From contig OZ024874.1 of assembly GCA_964017185.1 (NCBI GenBank), positions 12,643,957-12,707,956 of the forward strand: DNA of 64,000 nt, read 5' to 3'. Of the stretch, positions 60,501 to 64,000 are shown piece by piece; within the stretch, counting starts at the first letter, position 1, and every line of letters begins with the position of its first letter. A program made the position numbers and the translations under genes. Below the pieces are notes generated by a model. The model made no database searches. It was given only the letters and a program-made list of their open reading frames with translations, and had not been told where the DNA came from. The DNA is from Rugalucina vietnamica. Its lineage: Eukaryota; Mollusca; Bivalvia; Lucinida; Lucinidae.

Positions 60501-62289
60501 GCCTTACAAAACCTCGTAACTACAAATGGTAAACGGACTTGAAAAAAGGTGACAAAACCTCGTATATGCAATTTCAAAAAAATTAAATACAAGAAAATTT
60601 TTATCTTTTAGATATGCAAAAGTTGCATATGAATGATTTCTCATAAATGCATTCTTTAATCCATCATTAGAATCTGCTTCTAGCTTTCATTTATCAAGTT
60701 TTGTATATACGACAATTTGTAAACATGCACATTTATATATTATTTATATACAAGTTTTAGTGTTTTGCTTCTCCTGAAAAAATTTGTTTTTTTGCAGTTA
60801 CGAGGTTTTGTAAACGAGCCAACGATATGTTAATCTTTGAAAAAAATTACTAGTACAGTTTCAGTCTTCAAAACTTAAAACTAAAGCTTAATTCCAATAT
60901 ATTCATAATATTTGTATATTAGGTTGTATCTTTTTCAAATTTATTAGAAGTCAGTCTATAGATGCAAGTTTTTGTTTTGTAATGTTTTGGTTTCTCAGTA
61001 TACATGTAATCTGCTCCATATCGCAAAACCAACTACACACATTCATTAAAATATGTTACGACAGAATTGCAGAGTATATACATAATGATGAACAAAAGAA
61101 ATAAAAGATTATTCTAAAACTGATGATGCTATTATATTGTGAGCTTTCAATATTTTTCCATTAGGTTATGTGTTGTGATCATAATAGATTTCTACCACTA
61201 GTTTACATCAAGATGTGTATTTTTGCAGATGCAGTTAAAAATAATCAAACTTCCATCACCCACCTGTGAGAGCAACAGAGTGATCTGCCCCTGCTGCCAG
61301 CATACTATACTGCTGATCAACAAGACTGTCGATACACTTCGGAACATTACTGTTGGGCGAGTCATCCACGCCGAGCTGACCCTCGCCATTGGCACCAAAT
61401 GAGTAGATCTTTCCTGACTCTGTAATATAGATTGACAAACTAGTATTATACAATGTGAGCTTGATACATTGGTAGCTTGATGCAAGGACTGTTTAAGGCA
61501 AACTGTGCTCACACATTCTAAACTGGTCCTGCTTGGATAAATATTAGACTTTGGAATTAATTTGAGCCGTGTCATGAGAAAACAAACAATATGGCTTTTA
61601 AAAAGGTCCGACACAAACCACAGATGGCCAGAAGCTTGAAATTTTGGACTTAAAAAGTACCTGAATTGTACTATCTGTGTAGTGTTAACAAAGGCTCTGA
61701 TCAGCTTCCCAGTTACCGCGAAGCTGATATGCATCTTCGTTTTCACATATGCAGATTGTTGATTTTCTCATGATGCGGCTCATTTTTTGTTGTAACTCCC
61801 AACTGTAGTTTGAATCATTTGTATTTTATAGCCAACTTGCAGCATGTGTCACTTATTTAAAGGTTAAGAAACAAACTATTGAAACAGGTTCATCTCTTTC
61901 AAATGACTTCTCCACTCTTGTAGGAACTCACTTCCATAGTGTCCACGAATTTCAATAATTGAGCCACCACATGGGAAAAACAACAATCTGCATATGCGAA
62001 AACAAAGACGCAGATCAGCTTCGCGGTAACCGCGAAGCTGATCAGCGCCTTTGTTTTCGCTACATGGATAGTACAATTCCTCTTCTACTTAAAATCCGAA
62101 ATTTCAAGCTTCTAGCTCTTTTTCTGTGCTTGTACAGGCCAGTTTGTGTCAGACCTGTTCGGAAACCACATTGTTTGTTTTCCCACGAGGTGGCTCAATT
62201 TATAGTGATAGAAACACTAGACCTACCTGTTGCTACAATTGTATGCACTCTGCCACAAGCCACCAGCTTTACTTTCTCATGTTTTAATG
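31143..62289 (-). CDS. RPGR: RPGR orthologue (17 exons; N-terminal ~80 residues outside window), whole-gene span
   Basis: In vertebrates RPGR is a ciliary protein: its RCC1 propeller binds RPGRIP1, PDE6D and ARL3, and it acts at the transition zone. Here 17 minus-strand exons join with every phase consistent to give about 692 residues, close to the ~815-residue human RPGR1-19 isoform once the missing N-terminus is allowed for. Diagnostic matches are EKVKLVACGR, CISCGYYHTAYVT, ACGGAHTVVLT, ISCGENHTCLIS, YTFGDGRHGKLGLG, VSCGGCHM and NRTLPPL. Then come Pro-rich and Glu/Lys/Asp-rich exons and a last exon ending SSFCTIL. CTIL is a CaaX box; Leu in the last position predicts geranylgeranylation, as for human RPGR1-19. 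The orthology is firm; the isoform and cellular role are inferred from family knowledge. Confidence 0.95.
31229..31369 (-). mobile_element. MITE-1 fragment
   Basis: Only the tail half survives, ending before the hairpin at ATCCATGTAG. It lies in the last RPGR intron. Confidence 0.65.
31447..33075 (-). mobile_element. TATACCCCCCGC element, left arm of a giant inverted repeat
   Basis: It runs from AACTAGAAATTGGCTGC and TATACCCCCCGCAAAATT to CGTTTTGCGGGGGGTATA. Six units of about 180-190 bp, marked by AGGAGGAGTTGATTT-type blocks near 31821, 32012, 32191, 32380, 32571 and 32763, precede a 200-bp end block. That block holds an ACGGAATG microsatellite (32984-33025). Confidence 0.8.
35678..35741. 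repeat. (CA)n microsatellite followed by poly(A)
   Basis: About 23 CA dinucleotides are followed by 17 A residues. Confidence 0.95.
35887..36114 (-). mobile_element. MITE-1 copy nested in the 2.27-kb element
   Basis: TGAGCCGC and GGCGGCTTG ends; a decayed hairpin indicates an older copy. Confidence 0.75.
36624..36859 (-). mobile_element. MITE-1 copy nested in the 2.27-kb element
   Basis: TGGGCCACTGC and GGTGGCTCA ends; AA borders both sides. The hairpin is degenerate. Confidence 0.75.
38232..38480 (-). mobile_element. MITE-1 copy, complete
   Basis: TGAGCCGC and CGCGGCTCA ends; TT borders both sides. Confidence 0.85.
38490..38745 (-). mobile_element. tRNA-derived SINE (family A)
   Basis: On the minus strand a tRNA-like head (GTGTGGTCAAGTGGTTAAG, B box GGGTTCAAACCC) is followed by a body with TGTGAGACAAGCCAAATTC. 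Related copies are at 51480-51690 and 56740-56965. Confidence 0.7.
38788..39013 (-). mobile_element. MITE-1 copy ending at the RPGR splice donor
   Basis: TGCGCCTT and AGATCT ends (degenerate), with TT on both sides (38786-38787 and 39014-39015). The element's right edge is five bases from the exon 39019-39111 donor junction, and its duplication is part of the GTAAA donor sequence. Confidence 0.75.
39019..39111 (-). CDS. RPGR: RPGR exon: Glu/Lys-rich, ends QQPPKKK
   Basis: The acceptor is ACATTTCTTCAG and the donor AAAAAG|GTAAAAG. In phase 0 its 31 codons read EKEDTEKEKSGEKEGEKTEE, then KKDEQQPPKKK. It precedes the CaaX exon, so it supplies the basic residues upstream of the prenylated cysteine. 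The exon is squeezed between a MITE-1 copy (5 nt beyond the donor) and a MITE-2 copy (about 8 nt beyond the acceptor trinucleotide). Confidence 0.85.
39123..39362 (-). mobile_element. Degenerate MITE-2 copy at an RPGR acceptor
   Basis: It begins TATCAGGAAAAGATGTTC and ends TGTTTTCATAATG; part of the central stem is deleted. On the minus strand its terminus supplies TCTTTTCCTGATA just upstream of the exon's CAG. Confidence 0.7.
39680..39769 (-). CDS. RPGR: RPGR exon: Lys/Asp-rich
   Basis: The acceptor is TTATTTTCTAG and the donor GATAAG|GTAGAA. It holds 30 codons in phase 0, almost entirely Lys, Asp and Glu (EKDEKKDKKKKD, then KDKDKEKDKDTDK). Only the charged, low-complexity character is conserved, so exact homology cannot be judged. 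Both junctions fit the neighbouring exons. Confidence 0.78.
40009..40238 (+). mobile_element. MITE-1 copy, complete
   Basis: TGAACCACTGC and AAGGCTCA ends; TA borders both sides. RPGR intron. Confidence 0.8.
40266..40507 (-). mobile_element. Degenerate MITE-2 copy next to an RPGR donor
   Basis: It ends GTTTTCGTAATG, nine bases inside the intron that follows exon 40517-40641. The central stem is reduced. Confidence 0.65.
40517..40641 (-). CDS. RPGR: RPGR exon: Lys/Glu/Asp-rich
   Basis: The acceptor is GTTGAATTTCAG and the donor GAGAAG|GTCAGT. With one carried base it reads AEEKDDKVKTKDKKDKKK and ends in an acidic run (DEEDEEEEEEEK). A basic block followed by an acidic block recurs in the exon at 41424-41693. 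It is flanked by MITE-2 (9 nt past the donor) and MITE-1 (18 nt before the exon). Confidence 0.85.
40660..40890 (-). mobile_element. MITE-1 copy just upstream of an RPGR acceptor
   Basis: TGAGCCTC and GGCAGCTCA ends; TA borders both sides. It lies 18 nt upstream of the exon at 40641. Confidence 0.85.
41129..41340 (+). mobile_element. MITE-1 copy with shortened hairpin
   Basis: TAGCCGCC and CAGGTTCA ends; one hairpin arm is largely deleted. Confidence 0.7.
41424..41693 (-). CDS. RPGR: RPGR exon: large Glu/Lys-rich exon with KGKGLGLFGRK motif
   Basis: The acceptor is TTGGCTTTTTTCAG and the donor GAGG|GTATGT. It encodes 89 codons plus split bases. It opens KKGKGLGLFGRKHTGISEDE, passes through an acidic block, a long Lys-rich block (KEKDKKEKEKKEKDKDKKK) and a final acidic run. 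The pattern suggests an extended charged helix. It differs from the Gly-spaced acidic repeats of vertebrate ORF15. Confidence 0.88.
41799..42011. mobile_element. MITE-3 palindrome
   Basis: The ends are GGGCCAGTTGTTCAAAACTA and AACTAACAACTGGGCCC. The interior is nearly all stem: TGTTGAAAAAATGTGAGAATC pairs with its complement around GCATTGC. Related copies are at 44810-45049 and 50238-50727. Confidence 0.85.
42010..42288 (-). mobile_element. MITE-2 foldback copy abutting MITE-3
   Basis: It begins CCAGGATAACATGTCCGTG and ends GGGCATGTTTTCGTAA; stem tip CCGCCCTGTCGAGGTGG. It shares its edge with the right end of MITE-3. Confidence 0.85.
42289..42609. other. RPGR intron, nothing recognised
   Basis: AT-rich intronic sequence. 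Confidence 0.5.
42610..42772 (-). CDS. RPGR: RPGR exon: Pro motif then Glu-rich and Lys-rich blocks
   Basis: The acceptor is GAATTACAG-less AAATTTCAG and the donor AAGA|GTAAGA. In phase 0 it reads SVHAAPIPPPRALPKRQ, then an acidic run of about 18 residues, then a Lys-rich block ending KKEKKKKVKK. One base carries over to make Lys with the next exon. The short PIPPPRALPKR segment resembles an SH3-type ligand, but that is only a composition-based remark. Confidence 0.86.
42805..43311. mobile_element. pogo-like 507-bp element in a TA target
   Basis: TA-CAGTCCAACCTGTGTTAAGC on the left and GCTTAAGACAGGTTGGACTG-TA on the right are inverted repeats. CTTAAGCAAGC motifs recur inside both arms. CAGT ends in a TA site fit pogo/Tigger-type elements. 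It sits 32 bp upstream of the RPGR exon at 42772. Confidence 0.8.
43703..43938 (+). mobile_element. MITE-1 copy, complete
   Basis: TGAGCCGCC and GGCGGCTCA ends; TT borders both sides. Confidence 0.9.
44300..44600 (-). mobile_element. SINE-like sequence
   Basis: It contains GCACCAATCAACAGCTATGG and CTGGGCAGCCTCAGAC, shared in part with 56473-56690 and, inverted, with 17690-17885. Confidence 0.5.
44626..44691 (-). CDS. RPGR: RPGR exon: acidic (ATPEESEEEE...EMKEQLVP)
   Basis: The acceptor is TATTTTACCAG and the donor CCCT|GTAAGT. It holds 22 codons in phase 0: ATPEES, nine Glu, then MKEQLVP. It is symmetrical (phase 0-0), like the exon at 48856-48921, so either could be skipped without a frameshift. 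Confidence 0.83.
44810..45049. mobile_element. MITE-3 copy
   Basis: GGGGCCAGTTGTTCAAAATT on the left; right end TTTTGAACAGCTGGGC. The stem AAAAAATGTGAGAATAC and its complement are preserved. Confidence 0.8.
45050..45769. other. RPGR intron; decayed MITE-2 fragment near 45170-45260
   Basis: A fragment reading CAAGGTGGTTCTAATTAGTA matches the MITE-2 stem. The rest is unrecognised AT-rich sequence. Confidence 0.4.
45770..47436 (-). mobile_element. GCTCACCTGAG-family element, chimeric interior
   Basis: It starts CCAGAGGACCAATGG and ends CGGCTCAGGTGAGC, after a CCGTCC-type tract in inverse. The first 600 bp match the ~457-bp units at 19921. The remainder matches the ~325-bp units of the element at 5100. 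One element thus carries both unit types. Confidence 0.78.
47440..48058 (-). mobile_element. Degenerate GCTCACCTGAG-family element
   Basis: It has recognisable ends (GATCGCTCACCTAGTCAAG; GGCTCAGGTGTGC) and a few unit remnants. Confidence 0.55.
48378..48614 (-). mobile_element. MITE-1 copy, complete
   Basis: TGAGCCGC and GCGGCTCA ends; TA borders both sides. The hairpin is intact. Confidence 0.9.
48724..48854 (+). mobile_element. MITE-1 right-half remnant merging into an RPGR donor
   Basis: The tail from GACAGTACAATTCC to TTTTCTTGCGTCAAAGACTTA is recognisable. The last bases overlap the splice donor of exon 48856-48921. The left half is absent. Confidence 0.65.
48856..48921 (-). CDS. RPGR: RPGR exon: Pro-rich (AVKKEEVQSSPKPLPRPVPRKP)
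   Basis: The acceptor is CCTATCTTTTAG and the donor AAACCT|GTAAGT. It holds 22 codons in phase 0, starting AVKKEEVQSS and ending in a Pro/Arg/Lys segment (PKPLPRPVPRKP) like a proline-type ligand. The intron side of its donor aligns with a MITE-1 terminus. The exon is symmetrical in phase. Confidence 0.8.
49054..49280 (+). mobile_element. MITE-2 foldback copy with left-arm deletion
   Basis: Termini CATTACGAAAACACACC and TTATCCTGATG; stem tip CCACCTCGCCGAGGCGG. Confidence 0.85.
49491..49692 (+). mobile_element. MITE-1 copy
   Basis: TGCGCCAC and ACAGCTCA ends; TT borders both sides. A further tail-like fragment lies just upstream (49420-49480). Confidence 0.75.
49765..49814 (-). CDS. RPGR: RPGR exon: short linker exon
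   Basis: The acceptor is TCTTTGTTTTGAAG and the donor ACAACA|GTAAGG. One carried G plus 50 nt encode GVREDLQENEVHEEATT and end in phase 0. No domain is visible; the fit of both splice phases supports it. Confidence 0.72.
49917..50148 (+). mobile_element. MITE-1 copy, degenerate ends
   Basis: TAAGTCTCTGC and AAGGCCCA ends; hairpin and tail are clear. Confidence 0.75.
50238..50727. mobile_element. MITE-3 copy interrupted by MITE-4
   Basis: The MITE-3 stem (GAAAAATGAGAGAATCC and complement) runs to about 50475. Its right end, TTTTGAACAACTGGGCC, appears at 50711-50727, displaced by MITE-4. A long T-run lies at 50420-50440. Confidence 0.7.
50476..50708 (+). mobile_element. MITE-4 copy nested in MITE-3
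   Basis: It has TTAACTCATTTAAAGACTGG at the left, GTATAGGTTAAT at the right, and the CAGAATAGCCCCAGATG palindrome inside. Confidence 0.7.
50757..50857 (+). mobile_element. tRNA-like SINE head next to an RPGR donor
   Basis: It contains GCCGGTTGGTAGAACATAGG and a B-box-like TTGGTTTGATCCC. It begins about 15 nt inside the intron after exon 50872-51010 and extends that exon's open frame spuriously on the minus strand. Confidence 0.65.
50872..51010 (-). CDS. RPGR: RPGR exon: linker with NRTLPPL
   Basis: The acceptor is ATTCATTTCAG region (CTTCATTTCAG) and the donor AACG|GTACAT. In phase 0 it reads FKIDLNRTLPPLKKEDAENI and continues to PPKQRKIN. RTLPP after an Arg-rich segment is conserved with vertebrate RPGR just after the propeller. 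The donor GTACAT is weak, but it is the only nearby one that keeps frame with the exon at 49814. Confidence 0.87.
51209..51443 (+). mobile_element. MITE-1 copy
   Basis: TGAGCTGTG and GGCAGCTCA ends; bordering dinucleotides AT and GT differ. Confidence 0.8.
51480..51690 (-). mobile_element. tRNA-derived SINE (family A)
   Basis: On the minus strand GGGTTTGAACCCC forms the B box and TGTGAGACAAGCCAAGTTC the body, as at 38490-38745. Confidence 0.65.
51720..51914 (-). CDS. RPGR: RPGR exon: end of RCC1 propeller and Arg-rich linker
   Basis: The acceptor is TCCTTAATTATAG and the donor GATTCT|GTAAGT. It has 65 codons in phase 0. VSCGGCHMICLGK closes the last RCC1 blade. An acidic/serine segment (YSSDEEILSE) and TARDRRRKHNDS follow, matching in position the RMRRRERERSPDS segment of human RPGR. 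This exon and the next carry the strongest RPGR-specific signal outside the propeller. Confidence 0.95.
51985..52112 (-). mobile_element. SINE family A fragment
   Basis: It shares AAGATCATTTCACTCATATT and GACTTGTCTCACATGTGCTC with the family; degenerate. Confidence 0.5.
52288..52725 (+). mobile_element. MITE-1 copy interrupted by a pogo-like insertion
   Basis: TGAGCCGCC and GGCGGCTCA ends; AA borders both sides. The tail is split at CTCTAAA by a foreign segment at about 52423-52615. Confidence 0.85.
52423..52615. mobile_element. pogo/Tigger-like MITE nested in MITE-1
   Basis: It starts TA-CAGTTCAACCTCATTATAAT and contains repeated CCTCATTATAACACGG motifs in both orientations. Its right part, CGTTATAATGAGGTT, is the inverse of the left end. 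The exact right border is unclear. Confidence 0.6.
52762..52886 (-). CDS. RPGR: RPGR exon: RCC1 blade, DKGQLYTFGDGRHGKLGLG
   Basis: The acceptor is ACTGTCATTTCCAG and the donor GAAAAG|GTAGGA. One carried base plus 125 nt encode DKGQLYTFGDGRHGKLGLG, then QESFSNQFTPQRVKRFSKFN, then VEK. The YTFGDGRHGKLGLG stretch is nearly identical to human RPGR. It enters in phase 1 and leaves in phase 0. Confidence 0.96.
52942..53182 (-). mobile_element. MITE-1 copy
   Basis: TGAGCTCTG and ATGCAGCTTA ends; AA borders both sides. One hairpin arm is eroded. Confidence 0.75.
53202..55590 (-). mobile_element. GCTCACCTGAG-family element(s), one nested in another
   Basis: The main copy runs from ACCAGAGGACCATTGG (53351) to CGGCTCAGGTGAGC (55478). 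It has four units of about 460 bp marked by TTCTGGAGAAGAAG near 53831, 54295, 54753 and 55219. Flanking pieces at 53202-53350 and 55482-55590 are the split halves of an older related copy. Confidence 0.8.
55663..55815 (-). CDS. RPGR: RPGR exon: RCC1 blade, ETGNVYTFGDGPSGQLGHG
   Basis: The acceptor is TTAAACATTTTTCAG and the donor CTCAG|GTTAGT. It is a 153-nt phase 1-1 exon: ETGNVYTFGDGPSGQLGHG, a divergent loop, then VQAISCGENHTCLIS. It corresponds to the human ISCGENHTALIT blade. Only 15 nt separate the exon from the end of a 2.26-kb transposon. Confidence 0.96.
56473..56690 (-). mobile_element. SINE-like sequence inside the TTAA element
   Basis: It contains CCCAGTCAACAGCTATGGTC and CTGGGCAGGCTTAACC, shared with 44300-44600. 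Confidence 0.5.
56740..56965 (-). mobile_element. SINE family A copy
   Basis: On the minus strand, GGTCGAGTTGTTAAGAACGC and a B-box-like GGTTCGAGCCCC are followed by the shared body. Confidence 0.6.
57092..57302 (+). mobile_element. MITE-1 copy, degenerate
   Basis: GCGAGCACAG and AGAGGCTCA ends; the hairpin is partly lost. Confidence 0.65.
57365..57570. repeat. (AAAT)n microsatellite
   Basis: Two long runs of AAAT, with a degenerate middle section in which the repeat appears in both orientations. It produces a spurious LFIY-repeat reading frame on the minus strand. Confidence 0.95.
58165..58258 (-). mobile_element. tRNA-like SINE head
   Basis: On the minus strand TGTGGCCCAATGGTTAGC and GTGTGAATCCCAGG form A- and B-box-like motifs. 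Confidence 0.55.
58321..58558. mobile_element. MITE-5 copy
   Basis: CCAAGGTTATAAAACTTTTT on the left and GGTTTCATAACCTTGTGG on the right. The interior hairpin is TTTATCCTGCTCGTAAATG with its complement. Confidence 0.75.
58624..58776 (-). CDS. RPGR: RPGR exon: RCC1 blade, ESGELYTFGESEGGKLGLG
   Basis: The acceptor is TTCTACCTTTCAG and the donor ACAG|GTACGT. It is a 153-nt phase 1-1 exon reading ESGELYTFGESEGGKLGLG, an acidic DDPDDTDAP loop, then VKSVACGGAHTVVLT. It matches the human blade with GKLGLP and VACGGEHTVVLT. Confidence 0.96.
58873..59155 (+). mobile_element. MITE-2 foldback copy, complete
   Basis: The central stem has tip CCGCCTCCGCGAGGCGG. The right terminus is ACATGTTTTCCTGATG. 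Confidence 0.88.
59406..60153 (-). pseudogene. Tandem array of partial RCC1 exon copies
   Basis: Five truncated copies of the last ~105 nt of the exon at 60154-60303 follow it, each with ~45 bp of intron. Their donor-like ends are at 60007, 59860, 59701, 59554 and 59406, spaced about 147-159 bp. Four keep CAG|GTGAGT; the last has GTCAGT. The copy ending at 59701 is still open (LVMGRKTEYPDPEELHIEDV, then VTCISCGYYHTAYVTG). The others are frameshifted or decayed. All lack the exon's first ~45 nt, and their only acceptor-like site (CAG|CTAG) is in the wrong phase, so they look non-functional. Confidence 0.85.
60154..60303 (-). CDS. RPGR: RPGR exon: RCC1 blade, DDGAVYVWGSGGEGQLGMG
   Basis: The acceptor is TTCACATGACCAG and the donor CACAG|GTGAGT. 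It is a 150-nt phase 1-1 exon: DDGAVYVWGSGGEGQLGMG, then ECPDPEELRIEDV, then VTCISCGYYHTAYVT. It matches human GRLFMWGDNSEGQIGL and WISCGYYHSAFVT. It is the parent of the tandem fragment array lying directly downstream in its intron. Confidence 0.96.
60358..60828. mobile_element. 471-bp element with ~37-bp terminal inverted repeats
   Basis: ATATCGTTGGCTCGTTGACA on the left pairs with TAAACGAGCCAACGATAT on the right. The match continues through AAAACCTCGTAACTGCA. ACAAAACCTCGTA recurs inside. No coding capacity. Confidence 0.8.
60829..61263. other. RPGR intron, nothing recognised
   Basis: AT-rich sequence. Confidence 0.5.
61264..61419 (-). CDS. RPGR: RPGR exon: RCC1 blade, ESGKIYSFGANGEGQLGVD
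   Basis: The acceptor is CTATATTACAG and the donor CACAG|GTGGGT. It is a 156-nt phase 1-1 exon: ESGKIYSFGANGEGQLGVD, then SPNSNVPKCIDSLVDQQ, then YSMLAAGADHSVALT. It aligns with human GGNNEGQLGLGD and QLSAGSNTSAALT. Confidence 0.95.
61563..61782 (-). mobile_element. MITE-1 copy
   Basis: TGAGCCGTG and ATGCGGCTCA ends; TT borders both sides. Confidence 0.85.
61960..62197 (+). mobile_element. MITE-1 copy, complete
   Basis: TGAGCCACC and GGTGGCTCA ends; AT borders both sides. It ends 29 nt inside the intron after the exon at 62227. Confidence 0.9.
62227..62289 (-). CDS. RPGR: RPGR exon: first exon in window, LKHEKVKLVACGRVHTIVAT
   Basis: The acceptor is TTTGAATTTCAG and the donor CAACAG|GTAGGT. 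It is a 63-nt phase 1-1 exon reading (A)LKHEKVKLVACGRVHTIVAT. This aligns with human [20 protein letters not shown] near residues 80-100, so the first ~80 residues (start codon and first blade) are encoded further upstream. No matching exon was found between 62290 and 64000. Confidence 0.94.
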
Positions 62290-62396
62290 CTGAAATTCAA
62301 ATGATACATAAACTTGGAAAGTTATGGCTTACAGTGAAAGAAGACAAACTGTTGCCAAGGTGCCTGAATGGTATTTGTGTAGTTCTTAATCTTTAA

Positions 62397-63340
62397 GGAT
62401 GTTCGCTGCCAATGAAAAAGTATTCAAACTTTTTTTCTAACCGCTCTTTTTTGATTCCAAAATACAACATAAGACATTTGAAAGCAAAATAAATATATGG
62501 TAGTGTGCATTTTTTCAAGCTACGGGCCTCTGAATGAGACCTCTGAGCATCATGTTTTAAATTTAGTAAATTTAATTTAATTTTTAATTCTTTAAAACAA
62601 ACCTGTCATGAACAAAAATACACCTAGAATGCTTTCAACAGTCATAATATTTACGTAACGCAGACTATTTTGGACCAAATGCATAGAAAAATTTGCAACT
62701 GGAAGTGGATGACAAAAGTTTACGAGTATTTTTCCAACCCTACCCCCATACTTGAAAAGTCGGAAAAAATTAATATTTTGAAATGTGCCAAACCCATATT
62801 TGTTTATTCAAACTTTTTCTTATATTTTCACACAACATAGAACTTTGTAATATTGTTCGAATAAAAGAAAGAAATATATAGGGTAGTGTGCATATAAGAG
62901 AGAACCAACAACTTGAAAATCACCATTTTCAGCCTTTTGCCAGCTGTTTTGTTTCTTTAAGCCCATTTCATAAAACCACCTAAAATTTTAAAACCAGCAC
63001 ACCAAAGACACAAAGACTGACTTAGAAGACCATGTACACATATACTGCAGCTAAAATAAACAAAGAAATAGTGCAATTAATTTGAAAATGTGTAATATTC
63101 AAGTTTAATCTACCCTACCCCCTAAATTTCACTGACAACTAAATTTTTCTGAAAAGTTGCAGAAAATGGGGTGAAAAAATGAAGTTTCTTAGATTGACAA
63201 TTTTCATCGCTTGTTCAATGCATATCATCATTATGTATCCAAATATAAAATATTGGGAAAATATCTGCAACCAATTACGAGATATTCAACAAAAGAAAAA
63301 CCGGAAGTTCCGAAATGTCAAATGTTAGCAGCGAACATCC
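62397..63340. mobile_element. 944-bp TTAA-flanked element
   Basis: GGATGTTCGCTGC at the left and GCAGCGAACATCC at the right are inverted, with TTAA on both sides (62393-62396 and 63341-63344). The interior is AT-rich and non-coding. The target site suggests a piggyBac-type mobilising enzyme (inference). Confidence 0.75.
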
Positions 63341-63344
63341 TTAA

Positions 63345-64000
63345 ATTGATTAGGGTGGCCAAACTTATTCTTCCTACTCTTCCACAATTCAAATCAATTG
63401 CAAATTGCCCTGGTCAACCCTGAAGAGAACCAACAATAGGTGGCCAAATCTGCTGATTTCAACTGTATACCAATCTAACTTGATTTATAAATAAATCACC
63501 ACATGAAGATTGTTAGGAAGATTAGTTTCGTGTTGGAAATTGATTGGGCAATCATCAAAGCTTTGCAAAGAAGTTTAATAGTCTATCAACAAATTTGAAT
63601 AGAATGTTTGTACATTTGTAACATATTAGAGAGACCTCAGGTGTTACACTGGCCAAACTTAAGACTTCCCCCACTGTAACTTCTCAGACAACAATTTTTC
63701 AGTAAGTTTTTGTAAGATGGACCCTATATTTCTGATATGTCTGTTACTACTAAGACTAGATTCGAAGGTTATGTTGCTGTTTACTTTAGCCAGCTGTTAA
63801 CTTTAGCCAAATTATTCATTCTTCAGTTTTATAGGAAAAAAGTAAGCAATGGGCAGAAATTGGTAAGACTAAAAGCAACCATGTGTCCTTGATAACCCTC
63901 TTTTCCCAAACATATGACTGAAACTAAACTTTGATTCACAAAGGTTTTGTGTCTGGTAGTGTTTTGCATCAGAAGTTTACATTATTTTACCATTAGGGAT
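63345..64000. other. Unassigned, probably RPGR 5' intron
   Basis: No exon matching the RPGR N-terminal blade was recognised here on the minus strand. Confidence 0.45.

Noticed and set aside
127-62396. Open frames of 60-145 codons across MITE-1 copies, reading like cysteine-rich small proteins (ICENKGADQLR-type)
   Set aside because: They recur in both orientations wherever a MITE-1 copy lies and start and stop at the element's edges. They are by-products of the hairpin sequence, not genes.
62290-64000. An RPGR N-terminal exon, including a MFGK reading near 63915 behind an acceptor-like site
   Set aside because: The frame continues KRGLSRTHGCF and stops, with no RCC1 pattern. No other match was found, so the N-terminus is placed outside the window.

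Overview
The window is animal nuclear DNA, most likely from a bivalve mollusc. The basis is AT-rich sequence, GT-AG spliced exons, and a dense load of short non-autonomous transposons and tRNA-type SINEs. Some repeats resemble ones I associate with bivalve genomes, such as elements opening GCTCACCTGAGCC and CCGTCC-rich terminal blocks. The species assignment is inference; the eukaryotic gene structure is read directly.

Two protein-coding genes are supported. On the + strand, four consecutive phase-compatible exons (459-9241) encode the last ~182 residues of a Gln/Asn/Ser/Thr/Pro-rich protein I do not recognise. On the - strand, 17 phase-compatible exons (62289 down to 31143) encode nearly all of an RPGR orthologue. 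It has an RCC1 beta-propeller, the conserved linker with RTLPPL, a chain of small Glu/Lys/Asp-rich exons, and a tiny final exon ending in the CaaX box CTIL. The exons for roughly the first 80 residues are not found and probably lie beyond 64000. The two genes are convergent, about 22 kb apart, and that interval appears to hold only repeats.

Nearly everything else is mobile-element sequence. MITE-1 (ends TGAGCC/GGCTCA, ~235 bp, internal hairpin) has close to 40 copies; where both ends survive, most are bordered by the same A/T dinucleotide on each side. MITE-2 is a ~280-bp foldback with a CGTTAGAACCGCC stem. MITE-3, -4 and -5 are smaller palindromic families. Larger elements carry terminal inverted repeats around internal tandem arrays: TATGCCCCCAAC, GCTCACCTGAG, TATACCCCGCCAC and TATACCCCCCGC types. 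Single elements with readable target sites include a 2.27-kb CAGTCCTAACC element with a CATA duplication, two TTAA-flanked elements, a TTA-flanked Harbinger-like element and TA-flanked pogo-like elements.

The most notable features are: the CTIL exon behind a 7.9-kb intron that contains a giant inverted repeat; several RPGR exons hemmed in by transposon ends within about 5-30 nt of their splice sites; a six-unit tandem array of a partial RCC1 exon plus its splice donor; and the consistent A/T dinucleotide flanks of MITE-1.
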